Origin: Phlegmacium glaucopus
Lineage: Eukaryota; Basidiomycota; Agaricomycetes; Agaricales; Cortinariaceae
Reading direction: 5' to 3'
DNA length: 38,224 bases
NCBI GenBank assembly: GCA_015039465.1
Contig: MU130354.1
Span: 64,152-102,375 of the forward strand
In this document: piece after piece, positions 21,540 to 31,004 of the stretch
Numbering within the stretch: the stretch's first letter is position 1
Layout of the letters: every line of letters begins with the position of its first letter
Position numbers and translations under genes: made by a program
The notes under the pieces: model-generated
What the model was told of the DNA's origin: nothing
Seen by the model: the letters and a program-made list of their open reading frames with translations, nothing else
Databases searched by the model: none

Positions 21540-22007
21540 TGTTGGATTCCTAGAATACGAAGCTCAGTTGTTTGCTGTGCAAACAACTAAGTATTTATTA
21601 ATACTACACACCTAGAATATGAAGCCTAGGTAAAAGACAATAAGAAACTGTAATAACAAAGAACGAAGCTATGCTCACCTCAGTTGTTTGCTGTGCAAAC
21701 GACTGAGTGAACTTGTATTGACTACAAGGTTTATATATGAAATGAGCAGGCACATTCTGTTTGTGCCTGCTAATAGTTAGACTATGAATAGACAATAAAA
21801 TGAGACATAAAAGGTAATAAAAAGAAGAGCACAATGCTTGTGAAATCAAAAGTATATTGGTGGTGGTGTGGAATGCACTGCAGGCCATTGCGAATAAAAG
21901 AAATGGTAATCATAAAGGTGAAATTGTATGTATTTATGGAGAACAATGGTGTTTCCATATTGGGCACTTATGGGTTTCATAGCATATTTGCACATTATAT
22001 TTCAATA
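21540..22007. mobile_element. Probable solo LTR, TSD GTATG, with two hairpins
   Basis: Starts TGTTGGATTCCTAG and ends ATTTCAATA, flanked by GTATG (21535-21539 and 22008-22012). The 3' end is TA where CA is expected, which a single C-to-T change would explain. Two copies of CAGTTGTTTGCTGTGCAAAC, at about 21564 and 21681, each form a hairpin. Length 468 bp. The non-canonical end is why confidence is moderate. Confidence 0.55.
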
Positions 22008-22541
22008 GTATGTACCTAATGGTGCCAAAGAAACAGATGAATGGCAACTGTCGCTGTGTAGAGGCAATTGACAGGGAAGTGATAATGTTCTGGGTATAGA
22101 GTGTTGGAATTATTTAGTTTACATGCTAATTGTGTCATATTGCACCATTATGAGCATAGCAGATATTGACCTATAGTGTATATTACTTGTAGATACTGTC
22201 AGGGGATACCCAGTTTCTCGTCCAACCAGCCAAACACAACCATCCCAAAACCCGAACCAAAACCCGATTCCAGAGCTGTATATCCCACCCCACAGATGGG
22301 TTTAACTTCCCACCCACTTTCACTTCATTTTCACTCATTTTCACTTTTTTCCATTTTTTGAAGTTCCTGCTGGTTGCCCAAATTGGCACCCAAATTGGCA
22401 CCCAAACCCAAACCTACTCACTCTTCAATCACTTTAGTATTGTACCATCTTTTACTTCATTTTCCTTCACAATTCCATTTTCACTCTATTTTCATAATTT
22501 CATCTATTCCCCATTAACTGGTGATGTAACTGCACAGAGGT
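22008..22541. repeat. Unclassified dispersed repeat
   Basis: The part from about 22197 (CAGGGGATACCC) to 22500 contains duplicated AAATTGGCACCCA and runs of TTTCACT. It is partly similar to 24385-24490 (CACCCAAATTGGTACCCG, then TTTTATTTTATTATTTTCC), so this is a dispersed repeat. I could not define ends or a TSD. A fragment TGTTGGAATTATTTAG at 22103 could be another LTR end. Confidence 0.4.
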
Positions 22542-23373
22542 TGTTGAGAAAAAGTGTATTTTCAAGATTATAAAATCTCTACTCAAAACAATAACTCAAT
22601 CAATACTTTATACAATCTTATAATGCAAGTTGGGTTTTCTAGAAAGTATAACCTTTCCAAGACTTTGAATTTCACTTCAACTAGTACACACAATAACAAC
22701 AATAATTTGGATCAATTTAAGGATGATCAAACTTTTAAGTAGTTTTGCAATCTATGGCTTGCACCAACAATCAGTCAAAGAATTCCTAAGACTTTACTGA
22801 TTGATTTAAACTTGTGTACACAAAAGTCCAAGACTCTGTTACAACTTCAACAAATTTGCTTACACTAGAAGACTCCTTGCTTCTGCTATGACTTCAATAC
22901 AATTGCATACACAAGAAGGTTTCAAACTTCTGCTATGACTTTAACACAATCACAACTTTTACAACAATTCAACAATTGTTATAACAAGTCCAACACTCTG
23001 AGAAACTGATCTGTATTCAATACCCAAATCTCAAAGACAAGTGTTCTTGCTCAATGTCTAAGACAGTGAGCTGTACTAGGTTGCAAATGAGGGGGGAAAG
23101 AAAGAATCCAATTTTCTGACTATTTACAAACCTGGGAGGTATTTTATACATTTGAGATATTTAAAAATAGATTTAATGTCCAAAAATAGATATACTAGTT
23201 CCTGGTACCCTTGCTTTGGTTCTGGCACCATGTGCACACATTGTTCCTGAAAATATAAGGGTTGTCTATTTTTAGCCCCCATGTTACTAATTTTAGGTAG
23301 TTTCCACCCCTCTTGATGGTAACTGTGCCTATTGTGCCTGGAAACAATCTTTATGATTGTTCAGCACTCCCCC
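22542..23373 (-). mobile_element. Possible 3' LTR with polypurine tract (minus strand)
   Basis: On the minus strand a GGGGGAG polypurine tract (23373-23367) is followed directly by TGCTGAACAATC (from 23366), and the sequence ends with TTTTCTCAACA at 22542. This is the layout expected of PPT plus 3' LTR. The partner 5' LTR was not found, and the sequence on the internal side (23374-23797) has no recognisable retrotransposon domain. At about 825 bp it is long for a single LTR, so the call is tentative. Confidence 0.35.
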
Positions 23374-23797
23374 ATCCTTAATCATCATCACATGGTTCCA
23401 CTATCTTGGTTATTCTGCTTCCACTGTTGCTAGGGCACCAACCTTCCCCTGAATATTTATTAATAATATTTTGTTGCTCCACAATCACACCCCATGACAT
23501 TGCTAACCCAATAATGTTTATTTAACTTTTCCTGTGCCAAGTCTATAAGGATATTCATGGATTTATTGGTTTTAATCCAGACATGCAATTTGCAGTGTAA
23601 CAAATGATAGTCTATTGACCACACTTATTAACTATATGCATTTAAGTCACACAGTAATAGGTCTAATCAGCAGTTGTAGGGTAAACAACTCTGATGCCCT
23701 TGTTTATTATCAGTTGTATTAGCCAGTTATTGGTGCATTAATCAATATTTATGCTGAAATAATAGATAAAATTTTCAAAAACCATGCTTATGCAGAT
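23374..23797. other. Possible retroelement internal remnant, no gene
   Basis: A/T-rich, stop-dense in all frames, with no domain recognised. If the LTR call at 22542-23373 is right, this would be the 3' part of that element's internal region. Confidence 0.3.
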
Positions 23798-24352
23798 TGT
23801 TAAGTTCAAGAACTCTATTCCAGAGTATCGGATGGAGTAACGGAATGGAGTCACAGAAAGGATAAGGACTTAGCCTCAGCTTATGTGCTGTGCTACCCAG
23901 AACCTTTGTGTCCTAATTTCGGGATAAGAACGGAACAGAGTGGAACTGGAAGTTGCAAGGAACTTAGAGGAAGAACAAAAGAGGGAAACTAAGTTGATAT
24001 TCAAACTGAGGAAAACATACAAGTTTCGAGTACTTAGATAATAAAAGGAATAGCAACCAAAATATAGAATATAAATATAAAGTGCTGCATTCTGCTCCCA
24101 GAAGGTCCTGCATTCTTGGGTGAATAATCCATAGCGGGTGTGCTGACTGATAGTGGGAAAGTGATGACAAAGAAATAGTGGTAGTGGTGAAGATGTGGTA
24201 ATGGGTTTGGAGTATAGTCAGAAGAGCCAGAATGAAATGGAGAAGTCTCGGAGTTGGATGTAGGAGGAGTAGAACCGGGGACAAGGGAAAGTACTGGAAT
24301 GGAGTACGGACTACCGGAGCTGGACTGGAGTAATGTATAACAGATTGTAACA
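23798..24352. mobile_element. Solo LTR family A, copy 2, TSD CAGAT
   Basis: TGTTAAGTTCAAGAAC...GATTGTAACA, 555 bp, flanked by CAGAT (23793-23797 and 24353-24357). It aligns with 1105-1989 and gives the empty site for the foldback element there. Compared with that copy it has lost many CG dinucleotides to TG or CA. Confidence 0.85.
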
Positions 24353-24357
24353 CAGAT

Positions 24358-24708
24358 TTAAATCATATCACCAGCTGAACCGGGCCCGAGTCAACACCCA
24401 AATTGGTACCCGAACATGAACATATTTACCTTCAATTATTTTTAATATTGTGCCACTTTTTATTTTATTATTTTCCATAACTCCATTATCTCTGCATTAG
24501 TATTGAAATATGCCTTCACCTTAGGAGGGATCCGCTAGGTGAGCTGTCCTGTGATTAGTAATATGTAATATAATTAACTTTGGATCCCCTGCTATTCTGA
24601 CTAAGTCAGTACTGCAGTTGCCCTAACAGATATGTATCAATGTACAGCCACAATTGTATTTAGTATAAGTAGTGCACTGTTAAGGAGGGGACTCCTTATC
24701 GGTGTAAA
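24358..24708. other. Repeat-derived spacer, no gene
   Basis: 24385-24490 is similar to the dispersed repeat at 22380-22480. The remainder, including GGAGGGATCCGCTAGG at about 24524, shows no coding signal. Confidence 0.4.
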
Positions 24709-24716
24709 CCAATACT

Positions 24717-25033
24717 TAGGGATTGTCGTGGGTAACCTGCAGGTAACTCGGCAGCAACACGTACCCCACCTGCAGGGACCCGTACCTGCTGACCCCATGG
24801 GTTTACCTGTCAAAACGAGCCCAAAAACACCCAAAACGGCCCAGAAATAAGGGAGATATGTGCTAAATGATAGTTACTATCATTTTGGTCATATCTCCTT
24901 CAATTATTACCCGTTTTGAGTAATCTTGGGCTTGTTCTGTAGGTGGCGGGTACAGAAATTTGTACCCGTACCCGTACCTGCCTGTACCCTACCTGCCAAC
25001 CCGCAGGGGTAGAAAAACCCGTGACAATCCCTA
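24717..25033. mobile_element. hAT-like MITE, TAGGGATTGTC family copy 1
   Basis: TAGGGATTGTCGTGGGT...ACGGGTTTTTCTACCCC (reverse-complement end), 317 bp, with a perfect 8-bp duplication CCAATACT at 24709-24716 and 25034-25041. The middle contains ATAGTTACTAT and CATATCTCC motifs shared with the other copies. No coding capacity. Confidence 0.9.
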
Positions 25034-25041
25034 CCAATACT

Positions 25042-25760
25042 AGCACATATCCCCACCCTTGTATAGCCCTAAGATATTTTTCTTAAGTGCCATACAAGTT
25101 TAGTTCTTTATGCTGACACCAAATCTCAACATAGAGTGGTGCTGCAAGGTCCAAGGGAGCATTGTCATAGCCAGTGGGTGTGCTTGGGGCTTGTAGACAA
25201 GGGTGTATTACCAAATATGGAAAGAGTGTGACTGTGCATGTGACTGACAGCAAAAAAGAGTGAAAAGGAGTGGAAATGGGATAGAAAATTGGCTGGTTAC
25301 TGCCAGAAAAAGAGGTGATTATACAAGCAAAACACAGGGAAGTTGTCAATAGAGCATTAGGAGCAGTGTGGGTAATGACTAAATAGCCAGCAGCTTATGT
25401 GGGTGGCGTAGGGTGGAATTGCTGCAAAAAATAGGGTAGACACAGGCAGGGGATCAGCTATACAACTTCTTTAAAATTATTAAAAATATGCCAAAAGTCT
25501 GGTCAAAGTCTGGTGGAGTCTGACTGGACATGCCAGTCTGGTCATCTTTTGCTTTAAAGTTACTTGACCGGACTTCCACCAGACTTCCACTGGACTTTGA
25601 CTGGACTTTTAGCAGGCTTTTAGTGGAGTCTGGCCAGAGTCCAGTGGACAATGTGGGAGAGTGTAAAGTACACAAATTCTTCATTGCAGAGAGACAGATC
25701 ACCTTTGGAGAAAGGACCTGAAAGGAGCTCACAAGATCATCATACCCCTTTACCAACAAC
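25042..25760. other. Repeat-rich spacer with degenerate CTGG/CCAG array
   Basis: No gene. From about 25494 to 25645 runs a degenerate array of 10-12-base words such as AGTCTGGTCAA and GACTTCCACTGG, whose two halves are roughly inverted (…AGTCTGGTGGAG… against …CCACCAGACTTCC…). It resembles subterminal words of the TAGTG MITEs and may be a decayed relative. Confidence 0.4.
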
Positions 25761-25761
25761 T

Positions 25762-26010
25762 ATTTCTCATCTCAGTAGCCCACAACAACATTGGGCATCA
25801 TGGTTTCTATATGACTATTGCTTTGCTTTCAGAGAACTATTGGTGGCATGGTCCAGCTCAAGATGTTGCCTGGTTCATGCTCACATGTCACCTCTGTCAA
25901 TTATGAAAGACTCAGCAGATTGCCATTCCTCCTGTCATCACTATACCTGCTCCTCAGTCTATATGGACACCATGCACCTCACACCATCAGCTGGCTACAA
26001 ATACATCATT
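25762..26010 (+). pseudogene. Ty3/Gypsy integrase fragment (zinc-binding region)
   Basis: Translating from about 25768 gives the HHCC zinc-binding part of a retroviral-type integrase of an LTR retrotransposon: HNNIGHHGFYMT, ENYWWHGPAQDVAWF, then CHLCQL. A TGA and a frameshift follow, then the start of the catalytic core (VYMDTMHLTPSAGYKYI, with its first Asp). It is cut off where the MITE at 26011 begins. It is dead: one stop, one frameshift, and no polymerase, RNase H or remaining core. Confidence 0.75.
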
Positions 26011-26553
26011 TAGTGTTTAAAAGTCAGTCTGGTCTGGTTTTTTGACCCTCAGGACCTTTAACTGAGACTGTAACTGCTCCACCTTAAGCTTGGTCTTAGG
26101 ACCTCAAAAGACTGGACTGGACCACTTAAGGCCAGTTTGCATTGGTTTTTTTTGGCCCTAGGACTGGTCCTGGTCCTACGTGGTCTTAACCAGTCTGCAA
26201 CTGGTCTTCTGCTCACAAATATATATTTCTGTATCAAAAATGGTTGTCCAGTCAAATAATAGCTTCCAAAAGAGCCCAAAAATGTTAAATTATGTTAAGA
26301 TTTGGATTTTCTACAATAATATTAGTAAAATGTCTGATTTTAGTGAATATTTTAGAATATTTTACAGATTTATTTATTTCTCAGCCAGGTTTTATTGGGT
26401 TTTTATGATCTTGGGCTCATTTGAAAGGGGTAAATTAGGGCTACCCTTTTGCTGGTTCAGACTGGTCCAAACCACAAAGACCAGTCTTTTTCTGGTCCAG
26501 TCCAGTCTGGTTATGGTCTTTTTCTGGTCTTGTAACCAGACCTTCAAACACTA
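26011..26553. mobile_element. hAT-like MITE, TAGTG family copy 2, no matching TSD
   Basis: TAGTGTTTAAAAGTCAGTC...CTTCAAACACTA, 543 bp, the same family and orientation as copy 1. The left flank is ACATCATT, but the right flank (TTGTATGT) does not match, and the integrase reading frame does not resume. One flank was probably lost by deletion or recombination after insertion. Confidence 0.8.
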
Positions 26554-26579
26554 TTGTATGTCATCATATATTGTGAATT

Positions 26580-27182
26580 GATTAGTATTGAAAAAAAAAA
26601 ATTAATTTAAAAAAACCCCTTCAGTGAGGAGGAGCTGTTGTTGGTATTGGTGTTGCTGTTGTCATTGCTGTTGCTGCCATCATCTGTCAATGTATGTTGT
26701 CATATGCTGTTGTATGTTGTTATATGTTGTCATGTATTGTGGTAGGTCATCCTACATTGTTGTACATTGTTGTACATTGTTGTATGTTCATATGTGAATG
26801 TATGTCATTGTATGTCGTTGTTTACCATCATTGTCATTGTTTACCATTGTTGTTTACTGTCATCATATGTTGTTGTCATATGTTGTTGTTGTCATTGAAG
26901 GTCATTGTCATCATCATACATTGTGATTTAGTAAAAAATAAAAAATCCCCCCAGCAAGAGGGGCATTGTTGTCATGACATGGCTGTCATCATCCTAGATC
27001 ATTAACATGTATATAGTTATATATATCTCATAAATAGTTTTTAAAATAAAATTGCCCCTTTGGTGGGGGATCCCGGATTACTGTTGTCCATAGCTGTTGT
27101 GACATGGCAATTGTCTGTGGGCAGTGGTGGTGACAGTGATGTTGTTGTGTGGTGGCAGTGATTGTCAAGGGTTCTGTAACCC
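26580..27182. repeat. GTTGTT/CATTGT simple sequence with inverted hairpin units
   Basis: Runs of TTGTTGT, GTCATTGT and ATGTTGT. A/T-runs precede C/G hairpins at about 26607-26630, 26946-26962 and 27053-27071. This is the reverse complement of the arrangement at 180-690 and 3180-3545. The 103-residue open frame at 26694 is a microsatellite translation. Confidence 0.65.
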
Positions 27183-28300
27183 TCCATGGGTCAGGGGTAG
27201 GGTACACAAGGGGTAGGGTCAGGGTTGGATTTTGTCAACCCTCCTTGTACCCTGACCCTTGGTAAGTAGTGCTTGAAAGTCCAGTCCAGTCTGGTTTTTG
27301 ACCCCTCAGGGCCTTTAACTGAGACTGTAACTGGTCTACCCCTTTCGCAGAACCTCAAAAAACAGACTGGACCAAGTTTAACCAGTCTACTTTGGTCTTT
27401 TGCAGTTCTTTAACTGGTTTGGACTGAAAATTCAAAAAACTGGTTGATGAAGACCAAACATTTTTGTGTCAGTATCAATTATAGCCAATGATATAATGTT
27501 TAATATGAGCCCAAGAACATTAAGATTGGTTGAGAATTGAGTATATTACAATATAATTACAAGAATATACTATTTTTAGTCAAATTTTACAAATTTTACA
27601 ATACCTTTTTCAAATATTGGTCAATATTTATGTTCTTAGATGTGTTTTGAAGAGAAAAATCAGTGCTACAAGACTGTTGGTTTAGACTGGTCTTAACCGG
27701 TCTTTTACAATTAATCTAGACCAGTCTTTTGATTTTCAAAAATCAAAAAACTGGACTGCTGATCCAGTCTGGTCCAGTTAATGGTTTTTTTGCAGTTTTA
27801 GGACTGGACTTTCAAGCACTATTGGTAAGGGTTCAAGGGTTCAAGTGAGGGTTGAAGGGTTCAAATATTTGTTTTTAACAGAAGATTTTTTTCAAAATCA
27901 CAGCAAAATAAGCTTATTTTGCTGTTTCCAAGTAGTGTAAATTCTACATTATTGGATTTAATTAGTATAAAATGATACAATAGACTAAATATAGCAATAT
28001 TTTCCTGTTTAGGAAGGCAGAAATCCGTGAATTTGACATATTGAGGCAGTTATCTATTCTAAATTACTTATAATAGAGCTATTAATGCTTAATAAAGTAA
28101 GTAAAAACACAGTAGCTAATGATCTATATATATATATAGCCTTAAAGTAATACCCTTGGCTATACCCCTGTACCCTTCATACCCCTCAAAACCCTTACCT
28201 GACCCTCCAAAACCCCTACCCTTGGAGAGGGGTAGGGGTTTTGGAGGGTCAGGGTAGGGTTCAATATTTTTACTCCAGTGTTACCCCTGAAAATCACTAT
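27183..28300. repeat. GGGTA/TACCC inverted-type repeat, interrupted by a MITE
   Basis: GGGGTAGGGTACAC... at 27190-27230 and TACCCCTGTACCCTTCATACCCC at about 28160-28200 face each other across A/T-rich sequence. The right end adds an inverted repeat (CTCCAAAACCCCTACCC at 28206 against GGGGTAGGGGTTTTGGAG at 28228). It resembles 2077-2500. A TAGTG MITE is inserted at 27267-27821. Ends and TSD are not resolved. Confidence 0.45.
27267..27821. mobile_element. hAT-like MITE, TAGTG family copy 3, TSD TTGGTAAG
   Basis: TAGTGCTTGAAAGTCC...ACTTTCAAGCACTA, 555 bp, with the perfect 8-bp duplication TTGGTAAG at 27259-27266 and 27822-27829. It is more diverged in the middle than copies 1 and 2. No coding capacity. 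Confidence 0.9.
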
Positions 28301-28732
28301 GTGGTGGTGGTTAGGGTAAGGGTCTGGGCAGAGGGTTAGAACCTAGCCACGGACTGAATTAGGAAATTGAGTGGAGTAATCTATGTAGTGTACTTCCCTG
28401 TTCTAAATAATCACAGCCATCCAGTTAAGAGCTGAATAGAAGGATAAGTGAGACCTCTCACTGCACAAGGAGTATTTCAAAAGAGTAGGCCTAAAATTTC
28501 CCTTTGACAAGTTCAGGAAGATTCAGGAAGGTCTTACATCCTCACAGCAGTCTAATGATCCAGCTTCAATCCAACCGCTTCCCCTTGAATGCCTATTTGC
28601 ACAGAATTTGCTATTGCAGCAAATTGCTGTCACATCAAAGAGTGAGAGAGAGAGATTCAGTATCTAAAATGATGAATCTCTACCTCTTCCCCACTGCATT
28701 CCTCCTCGCCTCTCACACTTACAATCTCCATC
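28301..28732. other. Spacer, no gene recognised
   Basis: A frame at 28504-28773 has no recognisable domain and runs into the LTR at 28733, so it is not an intact gene. The sequence resumes after the LTR (29072 on) without a clear coding signal until about 29265. Confidence 0.4.
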
Positions 28733-29066
28733 TGTTAGAGGACATTAGACCCAGGAATCAAGTTGAATACTAAGGTGCTTATCTTTGATAAGCACCTTAC
28801 ACCTATATACTACAAGCATGGGAGTAACTACATCTAAATACGGCTAGTACAGATAGAAGGCATACGGTGTGTCAAGATAACAAATATAGAAGTTGACGTG
28901 TGACTGCAGTCAGGGACGTCATCAGCAGAGGGCAAACTACTACTACGATAAGGAGGCGTACGCAAGGTGTAGGATGGTGTGATGCGGTACGGATATGATC
29001 ATAGATATAAGTGAAAGTAAATGTACTAAGCATACTAGAGGTGGACACAATGAGTGTCCCCTAACA
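28733..29066. mobile_element. Solo LTR family B, copy 2, TSD CCATC
   Basis: TGTTAGAGGACATTAG...TGTCCCCTAACA, 334 bp, flanked by CCATC (28728-28732 and 29067-29071). It aligns with 21148-21474. The stem-loop is present as TAAGGTGCTTATC / GATAAGCACCTTA at about 28771-28799, and its pairing is kept although the sequence differs from copy 1. Confidence 0.85.
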
Positions 29067-29264
29067 CCATCCCCCCTTCTATAGCATTGGTATTACAGAC
29101 TGTATTGTACATGGGACCCACTGGTTATCACCAGCCATTCTTTACTTAGTAGCTTACACACATGCAGCTCCCAGTAGATGCTTATCACATGTTCCTACAA
29201 ACATGTTTTCTATATCTACTTACATATATATCTCTTGCACTGTCAGGACTTAGGGTAGTAAGAG

Positions 29265-30027
29265 GAGTTGCATGATGATATCATCAAGGGTTGCCACTCC
29301 CTCAAAATTGACATCAATGGTTTTGAGTTCCCAAGGATCTGGATATGTGCCAAATACATACAAATATATAATGCTCTTGAGGCTCTTTACAGAAAGCCTT
29401 CATACCTCTATGTGGCACCAGCTGTCATCATTACAGGCCAACTAGGAATTGGCCAACTAGGAATTGGTGAGTCCTGATGTCCCTTTATCTCACAGGTCGT
29501 CCTGACTTATGCATCATAAACATAGGGAAAAGCATCTGGATCTAGGGATTGTCATGGGTTTTTCAACCCCTGCAGGTTGGCAGGTAGGGTACAGCAGAGT
29601 ATGGGTATGGGTATTGATTTCTGTACCAACCACCTACAAAACAAGCCCTAGATCATTCAAAACGGATAAGAATTGGAGGAGATATGACCAAAACAATAGT
29701 AACTATTGTTCAGTACATATCCTGCCCATTTCTGGGTTGTTTGGGGTGTTTTTGGGCTTGTTTTGATGGGCAAACCCATGAGTTTGGCAGGTAGTGGTTG
29801 CTGGGGTATGGGTAAGGGTCAGTGTTGAGATACCAGGGTTACCCATGACAATCCCTATCTGGATCTACTATGCTTTACATCAATGTCTCACTGAAAGGAA
29901 GCCGGTCATATGGTACTTCTGCGAGAAATGTTATCTGTTTGTGGAAGGTGTCCACAAAGCTTCTCAGGAGTTTCACAATTTTGAAGTCTTCATCTGGACT
30001 TTGGTGCACTCAGATGATGCCAAGGAC
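29265..30027 (+). pseudogene. RHS/Crinkler-type P-loop ATPase gene, fragment 1
   Basis: The first recognisable part of a large ATPase gene of the kind shared by trypanosome RHS proteins and Crinkler-type fungal proteins. The frame reads HDDIIKGCHSLKIDINGFEFP, then PSYLYVAPAVIITGQLGIG, an intron (29467-29525, GT...AG, 59 nt), then KSIWIYYALHQCL, KPVIWYFCEKCYLFVEG and FIWTLVHSDDAKD. The Walker A region carries a 15-base tandem duplication (GQLGI twice before GKS). The exon is interrupted by the MITE 29543-29857 within IWI, and the fragment ends where the MITE at 30028 enters. A TAA stands in frame just upstream of 29268, so the 5' end is also missing or mis-spliced. Function in fungi is not established. 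Confidence 0.7.
29543..29857. mobile_element. hAT-like MITE, TAGGGATTGTC family copy 2, TSD TCTGGATC
   Basis: TAGGGATTGTCATGGGT...ACCCATGACAATCCCTA, 315 bp, with the perfect 8-bp duplication TCTGGATC at 29535-29542 and 29858-29865. Excising it with one target copy restores the reading frame of the ATPase (KSIWIYYAL), confirming both boundaries. Confidence 0.93.
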
Positions 30028-30634
30028 TAGTGTTTGAAGGTCCAGTTACGAGACCGGAAAAAGACTGTAACCAGACTGGACTGGACCGGAAAAAGACCGG
30101 ACCAGTGGTCCAGTCTTTTGATTTTTGAGAATCAAAGACCAGAAAAAGACCGGTCTCGATTAACCGGTCTTTTGAGGTTCAGCCCGGTTTAAACCAGCAA
30201 AAAAGTAGCCCTAATTTACCCCTTTCTAACGAGCCTGAGATCATAAAAATCCAATAAAAACTGGCTGAGAAATAAATAGATCTGTAAAATAGTCTAAAAT
30301 ATTCGCTAAAATAAGGCATTTTACTAGTATTACTGTAGAAAATCCAAATCATAACGGAATTTAACGTTCTTGGGCTCGTTCGGAAGCTATTATTAAACTT
30401 AACAACTGTTTTTGATACAAAAATATATATTTGTCAGCAGAAGACCAGTTACAGACTGATTAAGACCAGTTAGGACCAGGACCAGTCCTAGGACCGAAAA
30501 AAACTGATGTAAACCAGTCCTAAGCGGTCCAGTCCAGTCTTTTTTGGTCCTAGGACCGAGGTGGACCGGTTATGGTCTCAGTTAAAGGCCCTGAGGGTCA
30601 AAAAACCAGACCAGACCGGACTTTTAAATACTAC
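30028..30634. mobile_element. hAT-like MITE, TAGTG family copy 4, TSD CCAAGGAC
   Basis: TAGTGTTTGAAGGTCC...TTTTAAATACTA, 607 bp, inverted relative to copies 1 and 2, with the perfect 8-bp duplication CCAAGGAC at 30020-30027 and 30635-30642. Excision rejoins the ATPase frame (DDAKD to RVPKNL). It keeps many CG dinucleotides, unlike copies 2 and 3, so it is probably younger. Confidence 0.93.
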
Positions 30635-31004
30635 CAAGGACAGGGTTCCAAAGAATCTTGTCATGTGGCACACACACCACTTCATGATATATTGCACTTC
30701 TCCAAGCTAAGATTGGTGGTCTCGTTTGCACAAGACCATTTGTAGCCACACTTTTATCATGAACCCATGGAAGAGAAAGGAAATACTCTGAGTGTGAGTT
30801 GTACTCTTTACCATGTATAACATCTGTGCTCAAGGCCAGATAACATCCAGTACATCAGTGTTTTCACCTGGCACGATTCTCCATAAGAGTGTCAATTGTG
30901 TATTTAATGAACTTGGTCCAACCCCTCGGCTATGCATTGATTACTTGGGCTCTGATGATCTGATAGAGCAATACAGACAGGACATTATCACGCACCAATA
31001 CTGA
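30635..31004 (+). pseudogene. RHS/Crinkler-type ATPase gene, fragment 2
   Basis: Continues fragment 1 in frame after MITE excision: RVPKNLVMWHTHHFMIYCTSPS, then a TAA, then DWWSRLHKT and FIMNPWKRKEIL, a TGA, and further on VFNELGPTPRLCIDYLGSDDL ending at 31004. The two stops inside otherwise family-like sequence show it is dead. The MNPWxRxEIL and FNELGPTPRLCIDY words are typical of fungal members of this family. Confidence 0.65.

Noticed and set aside
26011..26553. Assigning the MITE an 8-bp TSD
   Set aside because: The flanks ACATCATT and TTGTATGT do not match even allowing two mismatches, so it is reported as lacking one.
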